64,000 nucleotides of DNA from Chryseobacterium oranimense (lineage in GTDB: Bacteria; Bacteroidota; Bacteroidia; Flavobacteriales; Weeksellaceae), in NCBI RefSeq assembly GCF_025244725.1, contig NZ_CP104203.1, forward strand, positions 1,860,001-1,924,000, in the 5' to 3' direction. The notes beneath the pieces are model-generated. The model was not told the origin of the DNA, did not search any database, and was given only the letters and a program-made list of their open reading frames with translations. Of the stretch, positions 8,898 to 20,494 are shown piece after piece. The first letter of the stretch is position 1. The number at the start of each line of letters is the position of its first letter. The position numbers were made by a program, and so were the translations under genes.

Positions 8898-10178
8898 TTG
8901 AAGGCAAAACACTTTTATCATCAGCTTTATTTTCAAGTCATTATTGCTATTGCAGCAGGTATACTTTTAGGCAGATTTTATCCTGAACTGGGTGAAAAAA
9001 TGAAACCGCTGGGTGATGGGTTCATCAAGCTAGTGAAAATGATTATAGCCCCGGTAATTTTCATTACTTTAACGCTTGGAATCGCGCATATGACTGACCT
9101 TAAAAAAGTCGGGCGTATTGCTGTAAAAGCAATGATCTATTTCTTTACCTTTTCAACCTTAGCATTGATCATCGGCTTAATTGTAGGAAACCTCTTGCAG
9201 CCGGGACACGGCTTAAACGTTGACCCTGCCACTCTTTCCGGAGATGTTTCGCAGTATCAGCAAAAAGCACATGAAACTACGCTGACCGGTTTTATCATGA
9301 ATATTATTCCTGAAACGCTTTTTAGCCCGCTGGTTGGAGAAAACATACTGCAGGTATTGCTTGTAGCCATTTTAATGGGTGTTGCACTGGTTTTAACCAA
9401 AGAAAAAAGCCAGAAAGTAACCGATTTTTTACAGGATCTGTCGACCCCGATATTCAAAATTGTTCACTTACTGATGAAGCTGGCCCCGATCGGAGCTTTT
9501 GGCGCCATGGCATTCACCATTGGAAAATATGGTCTTCATTCGGTACTGAATCTTATATATCTAGTGGGAACATTTTATATTACTTCTATTCTTTTTGTAG
9601 TATTGGTTTTGGGTGCCGTAGCCTGGTATAACGGGTTCAATATTTTTAAGCTGATGTTTTACCTGAAAGAAGAACTGCTGTTGGTTTTAGGAACCAGCTC
9701 TTCTGAATCGGCTCTTCCGGGAATTATGGAAAAACTGGAGAAAGCGGGCTGCTCAAGAGCTATTGTAGGTCTTGTAGTTCCTACAGGATATTCTTTTAAT
9801 CTGGATGGAACCAATATTTATATGACACTGGCATCTCTTTTTATCGCTCAGGCTCTGAATATTCATCTTCCTCTGGAAAAACAATTAATACTGCTTTTGG
9901 TGGCCATGCTCAGTTCAAAGGGTGCTGCAGGAGTTACAGGAGCAGGCTTCGTTACTCTGGCGGCAACTTTAGCTGTAGTTCCTGAAATTCCTATTGCAGG
10001 AATGACTTTGATCCTGGGAATTGATAAATTTATGAGTGAATGCAGAGCGCTAACAAACGTTATAGGAAATTCTGTAGCCACTGTAGTGGTTGCCAATTGG
10101 GAAAAACAGCTGGATAAGACCCAGCTTCAGTACTGCCTGGATCATCCGACTGAAATAGAGAAAAAACTGGAAGCATAG
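8898..10178 (+). CDS. dctA: C4-dicarboxylate/cation symporter, DctA family
   Basis: This 426-residue member of the DAACS/glutamate transporter family has multiple membrane segments. It has the serine-rich re-entrant loop ([16 protein letters not shown]) and the helix 7-8 signature [16 protein letters not shown], both required for cation-coupled dicarboxylate uptake at the inner membrane. The start is a TTG at 8898. It aligns with the usual MKxKxFYxxLYFQV N-terminus, and no in-frame ATG exists nearby before the first conserved helix. Orthologues in this family are around 420-440 residues, so it is complete. Confidence 0.85.
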   Translation: MKAKHFYHQLYFQVIIAIAAGILLGRFYPELGEKMKPLGDGFIKLVKMIIAPVIFITLTLGIAHMTDLKKVGRIAVKAMIYFFTFSTLALIIGLIVGNLLQPGHGLNVDPATLSGDVSQYQQKAHETTLTGFIMNIIPETLFSPLVGENILQVLLVAILMGVALVLTKEKSQKVTDFLQDLSTPIFKIVHLLMKLAPIGAFGAMAFTIGKYGLHSVLNLIYLVGTFYITSILFVVLVLGAVAWYNGFNIFKLMFYLKEELLLVLGTSSSESALPGIMEKLEKAGCSRAIVGLVVPTGYSFNLDGTNIYMTLASLFIAQALNIHLPLEKQLILLLVAMLSSKGAAGVTGAGFVTLAATLAVVPEIPIAGMTLILGIDKFMSECRALTNVIGNSVATVVVANWEKQLDKTQLQYCLDHPTEIEKKLEA

Positions 10179-10193
10179 TTAGTTTAACACAAT

Positions 10194-10251
10194 CATCTGC
10201 TCAATCAGCGAGCGTAATATTTTATTTTTTATCTCGCTGATTGAGCAGATG
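10194..10251. repeat. perfect 19-bp inverted repeat between convergent genes
   Basis: Bases 10194-10212 and 10233-10251 are exact reverse complements (arm core TCAATCAGCGAG) with a 20-bp A/T-rich loop. It sits after dctA and before the stop of the lipid kinase gene. It ends with ACGCAGATTTTTT, so it may serve as a terminator. Confidence 0.85.
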
Positions 10252-10296
10252 ACGCAGATTTTTTATAATTGACGGTTTTAAAAGGATAAGTCGAAT

Positions 10297-11148
10297 TTAA
10301 ATTAAAATGTTTAAACTTGATGGCTGTACTTTTACATGAACCGGTGATTTTATTTTATTAAACTCACCATCAAGATGCCAGTTTTTAGTATTTACCTTAA
10401 ATGAAATTTCCGAAACGGGAAGATAGGTCACGTATTCATCATCCTTCAACTTTTTAGTAAACATTCTGAAAGCAAAAAGCGCTGAATAGGTTAGCGGGAA
10501 TTTTTTTACCAGCACCATATCGAGCAAACCGTCACTTTTACTTGCATTCGGGGCTATATATGCATTGTTCCCAAACTGGCGCGTATTAGCGATATTGAGC
10601 ATTAGATACCGGCCATTGTACTGCTGATAGGCTTCATCAGAGAATTTCACCTTGATAGGTTTGTAATTGAAGAATGTTTTCAGAGATACTTTGATGTAAT
10701 TCTTGAATCCGCGACTGGTTTTTTCGAATTCTTTAACGACTTTTCCGTCAAACCCGGTTCCTGAAACGTTAATAGACAATCTGTCGTTAACAGTAAAGGT
10801 ATCAATCTTTCTGGAGGCCTTAGCTTTAATTTTTTCTAAAAGTTCATCCAGATTTTTGCTGAACTTGGTCTCATTGGAGAATCCATTCCCTGAGCCGGCC
10901 GGAAAGATGGCCAGAATTTTATCTGTATTAATAAGATTTCTTGCTATAGTAGAGATGGTTCCATCCCCTCCGATGGCAACAAAGATATCTACATTGTCAA
11001 AATTATCCCTGATAAAATCATCTGTCCCCGGAATAGATTCGGAGATGTAATATAAAGGATTGCCCACCTTTTTTTTGAGCTCGTCAAGAAACGGCTGATA
11101 ATTTTTTTTGGCCGAAAAGGGATTAATGATAAAAGCTGTTCTTTCCAT
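10297..11148 (-). CDS. diacylglycerol/lipid kinase family protein
   Basis: This is a roughly 283-residue protein of the DAGK catalytic family (YegS/DgkB/BmrU type). The nucleotide-binding GGDGTIS motif and the FPAGSGNGF loop are intact. The family phosphorylates diacylglycerol or related lipids with ATP at the cytoplasmic face. The start at 11148 (MERTAFIINP) was chosen because it begins directly at the first conserved strand. The longer frame from 11187 adds 13 unconserved residues. It is the last gene of a minus-strand run that includes the DUF3298 and DUF3857 genes. Confidence 0.82.
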   Translation of the reverse strand: MERTAFIINPFSAKKNYQPFLDELKKKVGNPLYYISESIPGTDDFIRDNFDNVDIFVAIGGDGTISTIARNLINTDKILAIFPAGSGNGFSNETKFSKNLDELLEKIKAKASRKIDTFTVNDRLSINVSGTGFDGKVVKEFEKTSRGFKNYIKVSLKTFFNYKPIKVKFSDEAYQQYNGRYLMLNIANTRQFGNNAYIAPNASKSDGLLDMVLVKKFPLTYSALFAFRMFTKKLKDDEYVTYLPVSEISFKVNTKNWHLDGEFNKIKSPVHVKVQPSSLNILI

Positions 11149-11191
11149 TACCGCAAAAATAAAAAATGCTTCCACATCCGGAAGCATTAAT

Positions 11192-12016
11192 TTACTTTAT
11201 TTTCATTCTTTCTTTAAATTCTTTATTAAGAGTTCCTTTCAACTCTTCCCATGACACAGGAATTACAATATCTCCGGCAGCAAAAGCTGTAATTTCATAG
11301 GGACTGTAGTGAAAATAGAGATTTTTCTGATCAAAATAGAAGTTATCTGTAGCAGGAATAACTTCTACCAGCAGCATATCTGAATTTTTCACGTCATCTC
11401 CATTGTCTGTTGTCCCACTATGAACTTTATTGATATTTTTCATCAAAATACTTTCAAGCTTGGCTTTAGGCATTGAAGTAATGTTTTTAAGCTCCAGCTT
11501 TTTATTGTTTTTAAGATCAAAAACTCTTTCTGAAAACCCGTAATTGTCATGGGCGCCACCTTCATAAGAGCTCCAAGCATAACCTATGTGCATATAATCA
11601 TTTTCATTGGAAACAAGGTTCATATGCGAATTGGTGTACCAGTCCTGTGCATAGGAAATATCTGAAATCCAGTCTTTACTGTCTCCTTTTACAGATTTGA
11701 AATACTTATTTTTATCATTTTCCAGGTAAGCCTGAAGTCCTTTTTTAGAAAAATCTTTAATGCCTTTATTTTGGAAATAAATACTGTCCAACAGCTTTCT
11801 GTCTTTCAAAGCTGGAAAAACGAGCAGCTTGGAAGTGAAACTTATGGTAAGTGAATCCGCAATCTTCGATGAATCGCTTACTTTCACAGAGTCTACAGTA
11901 AATTTTTCCGGCTGGGAAGTTTCTGTTTTATTGGCTACAGTTGTATTTTCATTTTTTTTACAGGCTGAAAAAGCCAGAAGTGAAGAAACAGCCAGAACGG
12001 CGATGGTATTTTTCAT
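11192..12016 (-). CDS. DUF4163/DUF3298-type lipoprotein (RsiV-like)
   Basis: This is a roughly 274-residue lipoprotein. The signal peptide ends in SLLAFSAC, with the lipobox cysteine followed by KK. The body matches the layout of RsiV/PdaC-like proteins. It has a DUF4163-like N-terminal half (the YAQDWYTNSHMNLVSNE region and SYEGGAH) and a C-terminal DUF3298-like half ending in the FAAGDIVIPVSWEEL strand. Related proteins include lysozyme inhibitors and sigma-factor anchors, but the function here is unknown. The start at 12016 gives the signal peptide. It follows the DUF3857 cluster by 77 bp on the same strand. Confidence 0.65.
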   Translation of the reverse strand: MKNTIAVLAVSSLLAFSACKKNENTTVANKTETSQPEKFTVDSVKVSDSSKIADSLTISFTSKLLVFPALKDRKLLDSIYFQNKGIKDFSKKGLQAYLENDKNKYFKSVKGDSKDWISDISYAQDWYTNSHMNLVSNENDYMHIGYAWSSYEGGAHDNYGFSERVFDLKNNKKLELKNITSMPKAKLESILMKNINKVHSGTTDNGDDVKNSDMLLVEVIPATDNFYFDQKNLYFHYSPYEITAFAAGDIVIPVSWEELKGTLNKEFKERMKIK

Positions 12017-12093
12017 AATTATTTTTCCTATCCTAATGCAAAAACCATTCAAAAATGAATGGTTTTGCAAAATTATTCTGAAAGAATTGTTTT

Positions 12094-14031
12094 TTATGAT
12101 TTTTTGACCAGACTTATCACCTGATTTTCACTTTTTGAAGCGGTTCCCCATATCTGCTTGAATGCAGGATAATATTCTTTAGGGTAATCCGGGCTTGCAA
12201 TTTTTGTGGTAGAAATGATTTCAAGTTTGTTTCCTTTCTGCTCGGCTACATAGCTGTACTCAATTTCTTTATCTTCTGTAACGATCTTTTTACTTTTAGG
12301 CATTGCTTCTATTACATAGCCTTCCGGTATTTCAAGAATCACTTTTTTCACTTTGGTGAATGAGGAAATAAAATCAATCGGATACTTTCTTTCTTCAGCC
12401 TGATCAAATTCATTGGAATTTTTACTTAAAAATAACATTGGATTGATGATCATTTTCTTCCCTACTTTATCTATCAGGTTATCCGCAGAGAATTTCATAG
12501 TACTTTCAAAATCGCCGTTATCCAGTATTTTCGATTCAATACCTGTAAAGTCTATTGAATAATTTTCTTTGTACTGCTTCTTGTATTTTTCGGCATTTTC
12601 ATCGTAGCTTTCTTTAACAAACATGGCATATGAACCGGTATCTTTATCGGAATAGGTTCCTGAAATACTGCCATCTTCATTAATCTTCGCTTCTGTAGTG
12701 AGATAATTGTAGCTGGTAGTGGTGTTTCCCATCTCCATAAGGGCAGCCTTTTCTTTAGCCATTAAAACACCATACTGGTTCCAGTCTCTTGGTGGAAGGT
12801 TATTCATAGATGCCTGTTTTGAAGTGGCATCATACATCATGAAGCCATCTTTCAGTTTTATGACTGCAATCACAAAATTCATCCCGACTATACTGGGAGA
12901 AACCAGGTTAATCAAACCGTTGTCTACTGTGGAAATAACAAGTGGATCAGCTTTCAATCCCGCTTCTCTAAGCATCATGACAAGGAAAAGATTAATTTCC
13001 GCTGCATTTCCTGTTTTAGTCTCCAACATTTTTTTAATTCCGTCTTCTGTATAAATCCCGCGGTCTTTATTCCAGGTAAATGTGTTTTTTACGTAATTAA
13101 AAATAGCATCGGCTTTTTCAGCATCGGAATTTAGGCCTGAAATAACAGATGAAACTTTTTCTTTAGCAAGCTTTGTTTTTTTCAGTTCTTCCCCAAAATC
13201 TTCATCTTTATACAACTTATCTTTGATTTCTTCCCAGGAAGAGGAATACATTTTCAATTGTCCAAAATTAGTGGAGTGAAGCTCAGCACTTATTTTCGTA
13301 CGGTAATTCCTGTCGTTTTTAACAAATTTCTCAGTTTTGAACCCTTTCAGGTTTTCATATCCGAATCTATAGGTTTTAAACGGCATTCCATACATCGTTT
13401 TTTCCTCTACTACTCTGTATTTTGGGCCCAGTGTACCTGTATAATTCACATTATAAGCTATATGTGAAGGGCTATCCAGAATATATTCCGTGTAAAGAGA
13501 AGGCGCATCCGATTCTATCAGAATTTGCGGAACCGAGTATAGAAACGGAGATAAAACTTCGTACTGATATTCTATTACAGAGCCGTTTTTCACATTAGGG
13601 AAAGCAAATTTGGTTATGGTTGTATATTTACTTTCTTTACTTTTATATTTTGAGCTTTTATCTACTTTAGTAGGTACCGTAGTTCCATTTTCAAGATTAT
13701 AAACGAAAGCTTTTACTTTGCTTAAAGTTTCTTCGTCATTGCTGGAATTTCTATATAATGGAATCTCGAGATTTAACCAATCTTCTGCTTTATCTTTATC
13801 ATAGATTTTTACTCTGTAAAAAACATTTTTCCTAAGGGTTCCTGTGGAAGGATCTACATTAAAGTGTACCGATTTGTATAAAATCTCCGCAGAGGCATTT
13901 TCATCCAGTGTAGATTTTGTTTTGGACAGATCTGCATTGTCAAATTTCGGAGGATCCAGAAACTCATGTTTCTGACCGTTTACTGAAATTATAATTCCGA
14001 AACAGATAGCAGTTAATAATTTTTTATTCAT
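12094..14031 (-). CDS. DUF3857 transglutaminase-like protein, catalytic Cys lost
   Basis: This 645-residue exported protein has a signal peptide ending SVNGQ. It has an N-terminal DUF3857 beta domain and a central transglutaminase-like domain. Where the active relatives have GDC, this protein reads KTGNAAEIN at 339-347, so the nucleophile position is Ala343. The histidine position is Phe386, while the acidic residue of YDATS (Asp401) remains. It cannot act as a Cys-His-Asp transglutaminase or protease. It starts 2 bp after the stop of the 14034 gene, which marks a shared transcript. It is a close paralogue of the protein at 15960 (shared EINLFL and STVDNG segments). Confidence 0.75.
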   Translation of the reverse strand: MNKKLLTAICFGIIISVNGQKHEFLDPPKFDNADLSKTKSTLDENASAEILYKSVHFNVDPSTGTLRKNVFYRVKIYDKDKAEDWLNLEIPLYRNSSNDEETLSKVKAFVYNLENGTTVPTKVDKSSKYKSKESKYTTITKFAFPNVKNGSVIEYQYEVLSPFLYSVPQILIESDAPSLYTEYILDSPSHIAYNVNYTGTLGPKYRVVEEKTMYGMPFKTYRFGYENLKGFKTEKFVKNDRNYRTKISAELHSTNFGQLKMYSSSWEEIKDKLYKDEDFGEELKKTKLAKEKVSSVISGLNSDAEKADAIFNYVKNTFTWNKDRGIYTEDGIKKMLETKTGNAAEINLFLVMMLREAGLKADPLVISTVDNGLINLVSPSIVGMNFVIAVIKLKDGFMMYDATSKQASMNNLPPRDWNQYGVLMAKEKAALMEMGNTTTSYNYLTTEAKINEDGSISGTYSDKDTGSYAMFVKESYDENAEKYKKQYKENYSIDFTGIESKILDNGDFESTMKFSADNLIDKVGKKMIINPMLFLSKNSNEFDQAEERKYPIDFISSFTKVKKVILEIPEGYVIEAMPKSKKIVTEDKEIEYSYVAEQKGNKLEIISTTKIASPDYPKEYYPAFKQIWGTASKSENQVISLVKKS

Positions 14032-14033
14032 GG

Positions 14034-15926
14034 TTAAATTTTAGTCAGTAATATTTTAGAATTATCCATATTCAGGGTTTTCTTTCTGAAGCTTACATAG
14101 TCGTTGTATTTTTCTTTTGGAAATATCCCTTTGTTAATTTTGATAAACCGTGTCACTTTCAGTGATTCACCGTTTTTTACAAGAGTCAGTTTATAGGTTC
14201 CGAATTCAGAATTAATGGTTACATTTTCCGGAACTTCATCTATTTTATAATTTTTAGGAAGAACATAATCAATTTCGTATTCATCCTGGAAAGATTGGCC
14301 TATTTCAAACGGAAGTTCTCTGTTCTCATCAGATTTATAGAAATTATTGCTAAAAATAGGTACGGCTCTGAAAAGTAAATTAGTCCCTGTGGTCTTGGAA
14401 TAATTATTTGCTTTAAAATCCACATTGAATCTGATTACAGCATGATCTTTATCATTGACAAGGTCTTTCATTTCAACTTTTTCAAAGTTCAGCACATCAA
14501 AACTCTTCTTCAAAGCATCAATTCTTTCTTTTGGTGATAAATAAGTATATATCAAATTGTTATCATACTGGCTTCCGGTATAGGCAAACTGAATTTCTCC
14601 ATTGATACTGTTGTCTTCTGTGAGGTTAATTTTTAAAACCTGCTTTTCTCCGTTTTGTTCAGCAGAATAAGATGGTGTGCTGATCAACTCTATTCCTTTT
14701 TTGGTGACAGCAAGAACATTTCTGTCTGTAGTGCTGTAACTTAAGTGATTATAAGCAATCTGCTGTGAAGTGTTTTCCAGCCAGATATTTCCTTTTTCTG
14801 TAGGCACCATAAGAATAGCATGGTTTCCTCCCATAGATGGAAAATCGGGATCAAAAGAAACCTGCGATGAGCTGGAATTGATAACACAATAATGAGATGG
14901 AATACCGGCTTCATTCAATAAAGTTTTCATATAATTGGTGAGTCCTTTACAGTCACCATATCCTTTTTTCTGAACTTCATCGGGAAGCATAGGAAGCCAA
15001 CCTCCAATACCGAGTCCGACAAATATATATCTGGTTTTTGACTGCATGTATTGGTAAAGCTTTTTGACTTTTTCTTCTGTTGAACCTTCCAATTTCAGAG
15101 CAGCCACCTCCGCTTTAATAGCCGGAGTAGATGCAGAAACAGATTCTACAAGGTTGGCATAATACCAGGTTCCAAAATCGGTCCAGTTGTTCAAGGCTCC
15201 CTGTTTTCCTTCCAGGTTGAATTTTGCCAGGGCAAAACTTACTTTAGGCAATATTTTTTCAGGCTGAGGAAGCATGAGAACATCATCCATAGCCGGCACG
15301 TTTTTATAAGAATAACTTTTCTCATTACCATTATCAGCAACAGTAACAGCAGCGTAATTGTATTTTGAAGGATAACTTTTGGTCTTAAGGTCAATTCCTG
15401 ATTTATTGATTATTTTGAACTGGGCTTCTTCCAAAGATGTATTCGGGGAAGAGAATGGCACAAAATCGGGAATGAAAATGGTATTCTCATCAGTGATCTG
15501 GTACGAAAAATCAATCGTGTAAGGATAATAAGCCGAGGTATATGATAAAGCTAAAACCCTGTTATCTGAATAAAATACCCCTTGGGTATTGTTGGCAAAA
15601 TCCCCGAAATCAGACTTCGAAAAGCTTTTTACTTTCTTCCCGGATTCATCATAAACCGTCACCTTAACCTCAGAAATATTATCTCCTTTTTGATAAGGAA
15701 TATAGATCTGAGCTTTAGAGTCTCCATCTTTATTTAAAACTGTGGTTACTTTATTATGCTGATACCTGATTTCATCAATTTTATTAATCTGAACTGTTGT
15801 AAAATCTTTTCTGATTACAACATTGGCATTCTTCTTTAAATTTTCAGGGATGGAAGAAACCGGATAGGTTTGGGCAAAATATACTGAGGCTGTAGATAAA
15901 GCTCCCAAAAATAATATTTTTATCAT
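14034..15926 (-). CDS. DUF3857/transglutaminase-like protein with intact Cys-His
   Basis: This 630-residue exported protein has a signal peptide ending SVYFAQ, DUF3857 (about 35-210), then a transglutaminase-like core. The core carries KGYGDCKGLTNYM (Cys326), GGNHAILM (His369) and WLENTS (Glu384 in place of the usual Asp), followed by a C-terminal beta domain. Of the three paralogues in this cluster it alone keeps the nucleophile and histidine, so it is the likely catalyst. The substrate is unknown, and related proteins are mostly uncharacterised periplasmic proteins. It is tightly linked to both neighbours on the minus strand. Confidence 0.78.
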   Translation of the reverse strand: MIKILFLGALSTASVYFAQTYPVSSIPENLKKNANVVIRKDFTTVQINKIDEIRYQHNKVTTVLNKDGDSKAQIYIPYQKGDNISEVKVTVYDESGKKVKSFSKSDFGDFANNTQGVFYSDNRVLALSYTSAYYPYTIDFSYQITDENTIFIPDFVPFSSPNTSLEEAQFKIINKSGIDLKTKSYPSKYNYAAVTVADNGNEKSYSYKNVPAMDDVLMLPQPEKILPKVSFALAKFNLEGKQGALNNWTDFGTWYYANLVESVSASTPAIKAEVAALKLEGSTEEKVKKLYQYMQSKTRYIFVGLGIGGWLPMLPDEVQKKGYGDCKGLTNYMKTLLNEAGIPSHYCVINSSSSQVSFDPDFPSMGGNHAILMVPTEKGNIWLENTSQQIAYNHLSYSTTDRNVLAVTKKGIELISTPSYSAEQNGEKQVLKINLTEDNSINGEIQFAYTGSQYDNNLIYTYLSPKERIDALKKSFDVLNFEKVEMKDLVNDKDHAVIRFNVDFKANNYSKTTGTNLLFRAVPIFSNNFYKSDENRELPFEIGQSFQDEYEIDYVLPKNYKIDEVPENVTINSEFGTYKLTLVKNGESLKVTRFIKINKGIFPKEKYNDYVSFRKKTLNMDNSKILLTKI

Positions 15927-15959
15927 TGCGATGTATTGTAGGATATTGATTATTAGTTT

Positions 15960-17903
15960 TTAATTATTATTTTTTTCTAAGGTAATCACCTGGTTTTCAG
16001 AATCGGATATTACTTTCCAAATCTGTTTAAAGAAAGGATAATATTCTTTAGGATAATTCTGACTTGCAATATTCACTTTTGATGTAACTATTACTTTATT
16101 ACCTGAAGTTTCAACTTTATATTCATAAGATATTTCTTTATCATCAGTCGAAATTTTCTTTTCTTTCGGAAGACTGGAAATCTTATAGTTTTGTGGTATT
16201 TCCAATTCAATCTTCTTTTCTTTTTCAAAGGCAGAGATAAAATCGATCTGATATTTCCTTTCATCAATCTGGTCGAAAGATTCATTTTTCTTGTTCAGAA
16301 ATAAAACAGGATTGATAATCACTTTACTTCCTACAATATCCATTAAACTACTTCCTGAAAATTGCATACGGGATTCAAAATCACCATTCTCAAGGAGTTT
16401 TGATTCCACTTCTTTAATATCTGCATTATATCCGGTAGTAAAAGACTGCTTATATTTATCCTTATTAATATCAAATTCATCATAAGATTCTATGGCATAC
16501 ATTCCGTTATCTGTCTGTACAAAGTTTCCTTTTACAAGAGAATTTTCGACATCCAGACTTGCTTTTATTACCTGTTCTTTCTTGCTGAGATCGCTATTGG
16601 AATAAGAGAAGCTTGTTCCCTTATTCTTTTCTATCAGTATTCCGAAATCATTCCAGTCTCTTTGTGGAAGAATATTTGCTTTTGAACTAAAGGATGTGGC
16701 ATCATAGAAATAAACCTGACCATTAATTTTTACTGATGCCAGTACAATATTCAAATTTCCAAGACTGGGAGATACAATATTTAATATTCCATTATCTACT
16801 GTAGAGATCAGCAAAGGATTAGCTTCTATTCCTACACTTCTTAAAAGCATGATCAGGAAAAGATTAATTTCCGCGCTATTTCCTGATTTTGTTTTCAGAA
16901 GCTGTCTAAGACTTTGTGAAGTTAAAATAGCATCTTTCCTATTCCACTTATAATTTTCTTTTACAAAGCTGAAAATTTTATTTGCCTTTTCTACAGAGTT
17001 AGAACTACCTTTTATTTTATCAGGGAGTATATCGCTTACATCACCTTTTAAGAAGCCCCCAAAATCATCATTATAATCAAGCCGTAATGCCACTTCATTC
17101 CAATCTTTCACATCAGAATAAATGAAATAATTCCCTTTGTATTTCTTTAGCTCCGGTCTTATTTTCCCCCGATAACGGTCTATATCTTTTACATATTTCT
17201 CTTTCTGGAACGGCTTCATATTTTCATATCCGAAACGGAATATATTATATAATGCACCTAAACGGTCCTCTGTACTGGAAACAGTATATTTGGGGGTAAT
17301 AATATTTCCGGTGTTGTTAAAATGATAAATAAGACGTTCATCCGGATATTCTAAATTATATTCCTGATAAACCACAGGAATATCATATTCAAGAAAATAG
17401 TTTAGATTTGCTGCATTACTCGTCACAACTTTATAGCTGTATTCAATGATGGATCCGTCCAGAATATTGGGAACAGCCAGTTTATAGATCTTCAACCCTT
17501 TTGTAAAGTTTTCTTTAAGCTGTTCTTTTTTATCAATTGAAATTTTCTCTACTTTGTTATTCGCAAGATTGTATATTTTTACATCATATTTATCTAGCCT
17601 GTCTTCAAAAAACAGAGGAATTTCTATATTCAGCCATTGTTCCGCATTCTTTTTATCATATATTTTGATCTTGGAATAATATTCCTTTTCTATAGTATTA
17701 TCTGACAGAAAACTATACCTTACAGAATTATAAAGTATTTCTGCCGGTGCATTTTTCTCTATCTGTGAGTTAGTTTTTCTTAGATCATCTTCATTAAAGA
17801 CTGGTTGAGAAAGAAATTTGTGTTGTCCAAAAAATAGATTAAAGGTCAAAATGCATATTGCAATAAGACTTTTATAACGAGCCGCCATAGTATTTTTTAT
17901 CAT
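15960..17903 (-). CDS. DUF3857 transglutaminase-like protein, catalytic Cys replaced by Ser
   Basis: This 647-residue protein is a full-length paralogue of the 12094 gene product. It has an export signal near residues 10-26. The transglutaminase core reads KTKSGNSAEINLF, so Ser343 replaces the nucleophilic cysteine. The histidine position is Ile386, and YDATS (Asp401) is kept. All key positions fall at the same residue numbers as in the paralogue, which supports gene duplication around the central gene. It is the first gene of the minus-strand run 17903 to 10297. Confidence 0.75.
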   Translation of the reverse strand: MIKNTMAARYKSLIAICILTFNLFFGQHKFLSQPVFNEDDLRKTNSQIEKNAPAEILYNSVRYSFLSDNTIEKEYYSKIKIYDKKNAEQWLNIEIPLFFEDRLDKYDVKIYNLANNKVEKISIDKKEQLKENFTKGLKIYKLAVPNILDGSIIEYSYKVVTSNAANLNYFLEYDIPVVYQEYNLEYPDERLIYHFNNTGNIITPKYTVSSTEDRLGALYNIFRFGYENMKPFQKEKYVKDIDRYRGKIRPELKKYKGNYFIYSDVKDWNEVALRLDYNDDFGGFLKGDVSDILPDKIKGSSNSVEKANKIFSFVKENYKWNRKDAILTSQSLRQLLKTKSGNSAEINLFLIMLLRSVGIEANPLLISTVDNGILNIVSPSLGNLNIVLASVKINGQVYFYDATSFSSKANILPQRDWNDFGILIEKNKGTSFSYSNSDLSKKEQVIKASLDVENSLVKGNFVQTDNGMYAIESYDEFDINKDKYKQSFTTGYNADIKEVESKLLENGDFESRMQFSGSSLMDIVGSKVIINPVLFLNKKNESFDQIDERKYQIDFISAFEKEKKIELEIPQNYKISSLPKEKKISTDDKEISYEYKVETSGNKVIVTSKVNIASQNYPKEYYPFFKQIWKVISDSENQVITLEKNNN

Positions 17904-18191
17904 TTGTTGTTATAATTGGAATAATAAAATTTAGAATAATCAGATTAGTGTATAGAATTTTCTATGTTTGAAAATCTTTTATTGACCTTGATATTATTAT
18001 ACTTTGGTAAAAGTTTAACATCAAGAATACTATAATCTTTGTACAGGATATAAAATGCCGGGTTACAGCTCTTATAAAAATTTTCATCATGGTCATTAAA
18101 ATTGAGCAAAAATAATAAAATCTTAATAAATGTTAATTTTTTATTTCAATATAATTTAAAAACTAAATTAACAAGCTAAAAATCAATAATT

Positions 18192-18311
18192 TATATTTGC
18201 AATTTTAACATTTTAATCTCCAAATAAGGATATCAAATTTTAAATAATTATTTCCTGAAAGATCATCTTTAATATTAGAACAAAAAAAGACCCCATTTCT
18301 GGAGTCTTTTT
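18192..18311 (+). ncRNA. candidate small RNA between a TAnnTTTG promoter and a two-way terminator
   Basis: TATATTTG at 18192-18199 is a consensus plus-strand -7 box with no protein gene downstream. About 85 bp later a hairpin with T runs on both strands (18282-18311) could end the transcript. The predicted RNA is about 105 nt. This rests only on the promoter-terminator pairing. The region is A/T-rich, so a chance match to the box is possible. Confidence 0.25.
18282..18311 (-). terminator. gyrB terminator (potentially bidirectional)
   Basis: The stem pairs AAAAAGACYCC with GGRGTCTTTTT around the loop ATTTCT. It lies directly after the gyrB stop codon on the minus strand, with T runs on both strands. 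Confidence 0.7.
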
Positions 18312-18330
18312 ACATTATTTTTAAGAGCAA

Positions 18331-20343
<2,013 letters not shown>

Positions 20344-20494
20344 TCAAAAAAGAGTGGAGTTTTTATGAAAACCCGCTGCGTGATTTTGCCTAAAAAAGTT
20401 TAAAGTTATCATCTATTTCCCAAACATCAACTGTATTAAATCATATTATACATACTTAATTTATTCTTAAATTTATTACTCAAAAGTTGATTAT

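Larger units (their letters stand above)
17904..18330. other. 427-bp gap between the DUF3857 cluster and gyrB
   Basis: No protein gene was found here. The stretch is very A/T-rich and should contain the promoter of the minus-strand DUF3857 run. It also holds a good plus-strand -7 box at 18192 and the gyrB terminator at 18282-18311, which together could bound a small RNA (listed separately). Confidence 0.6.
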
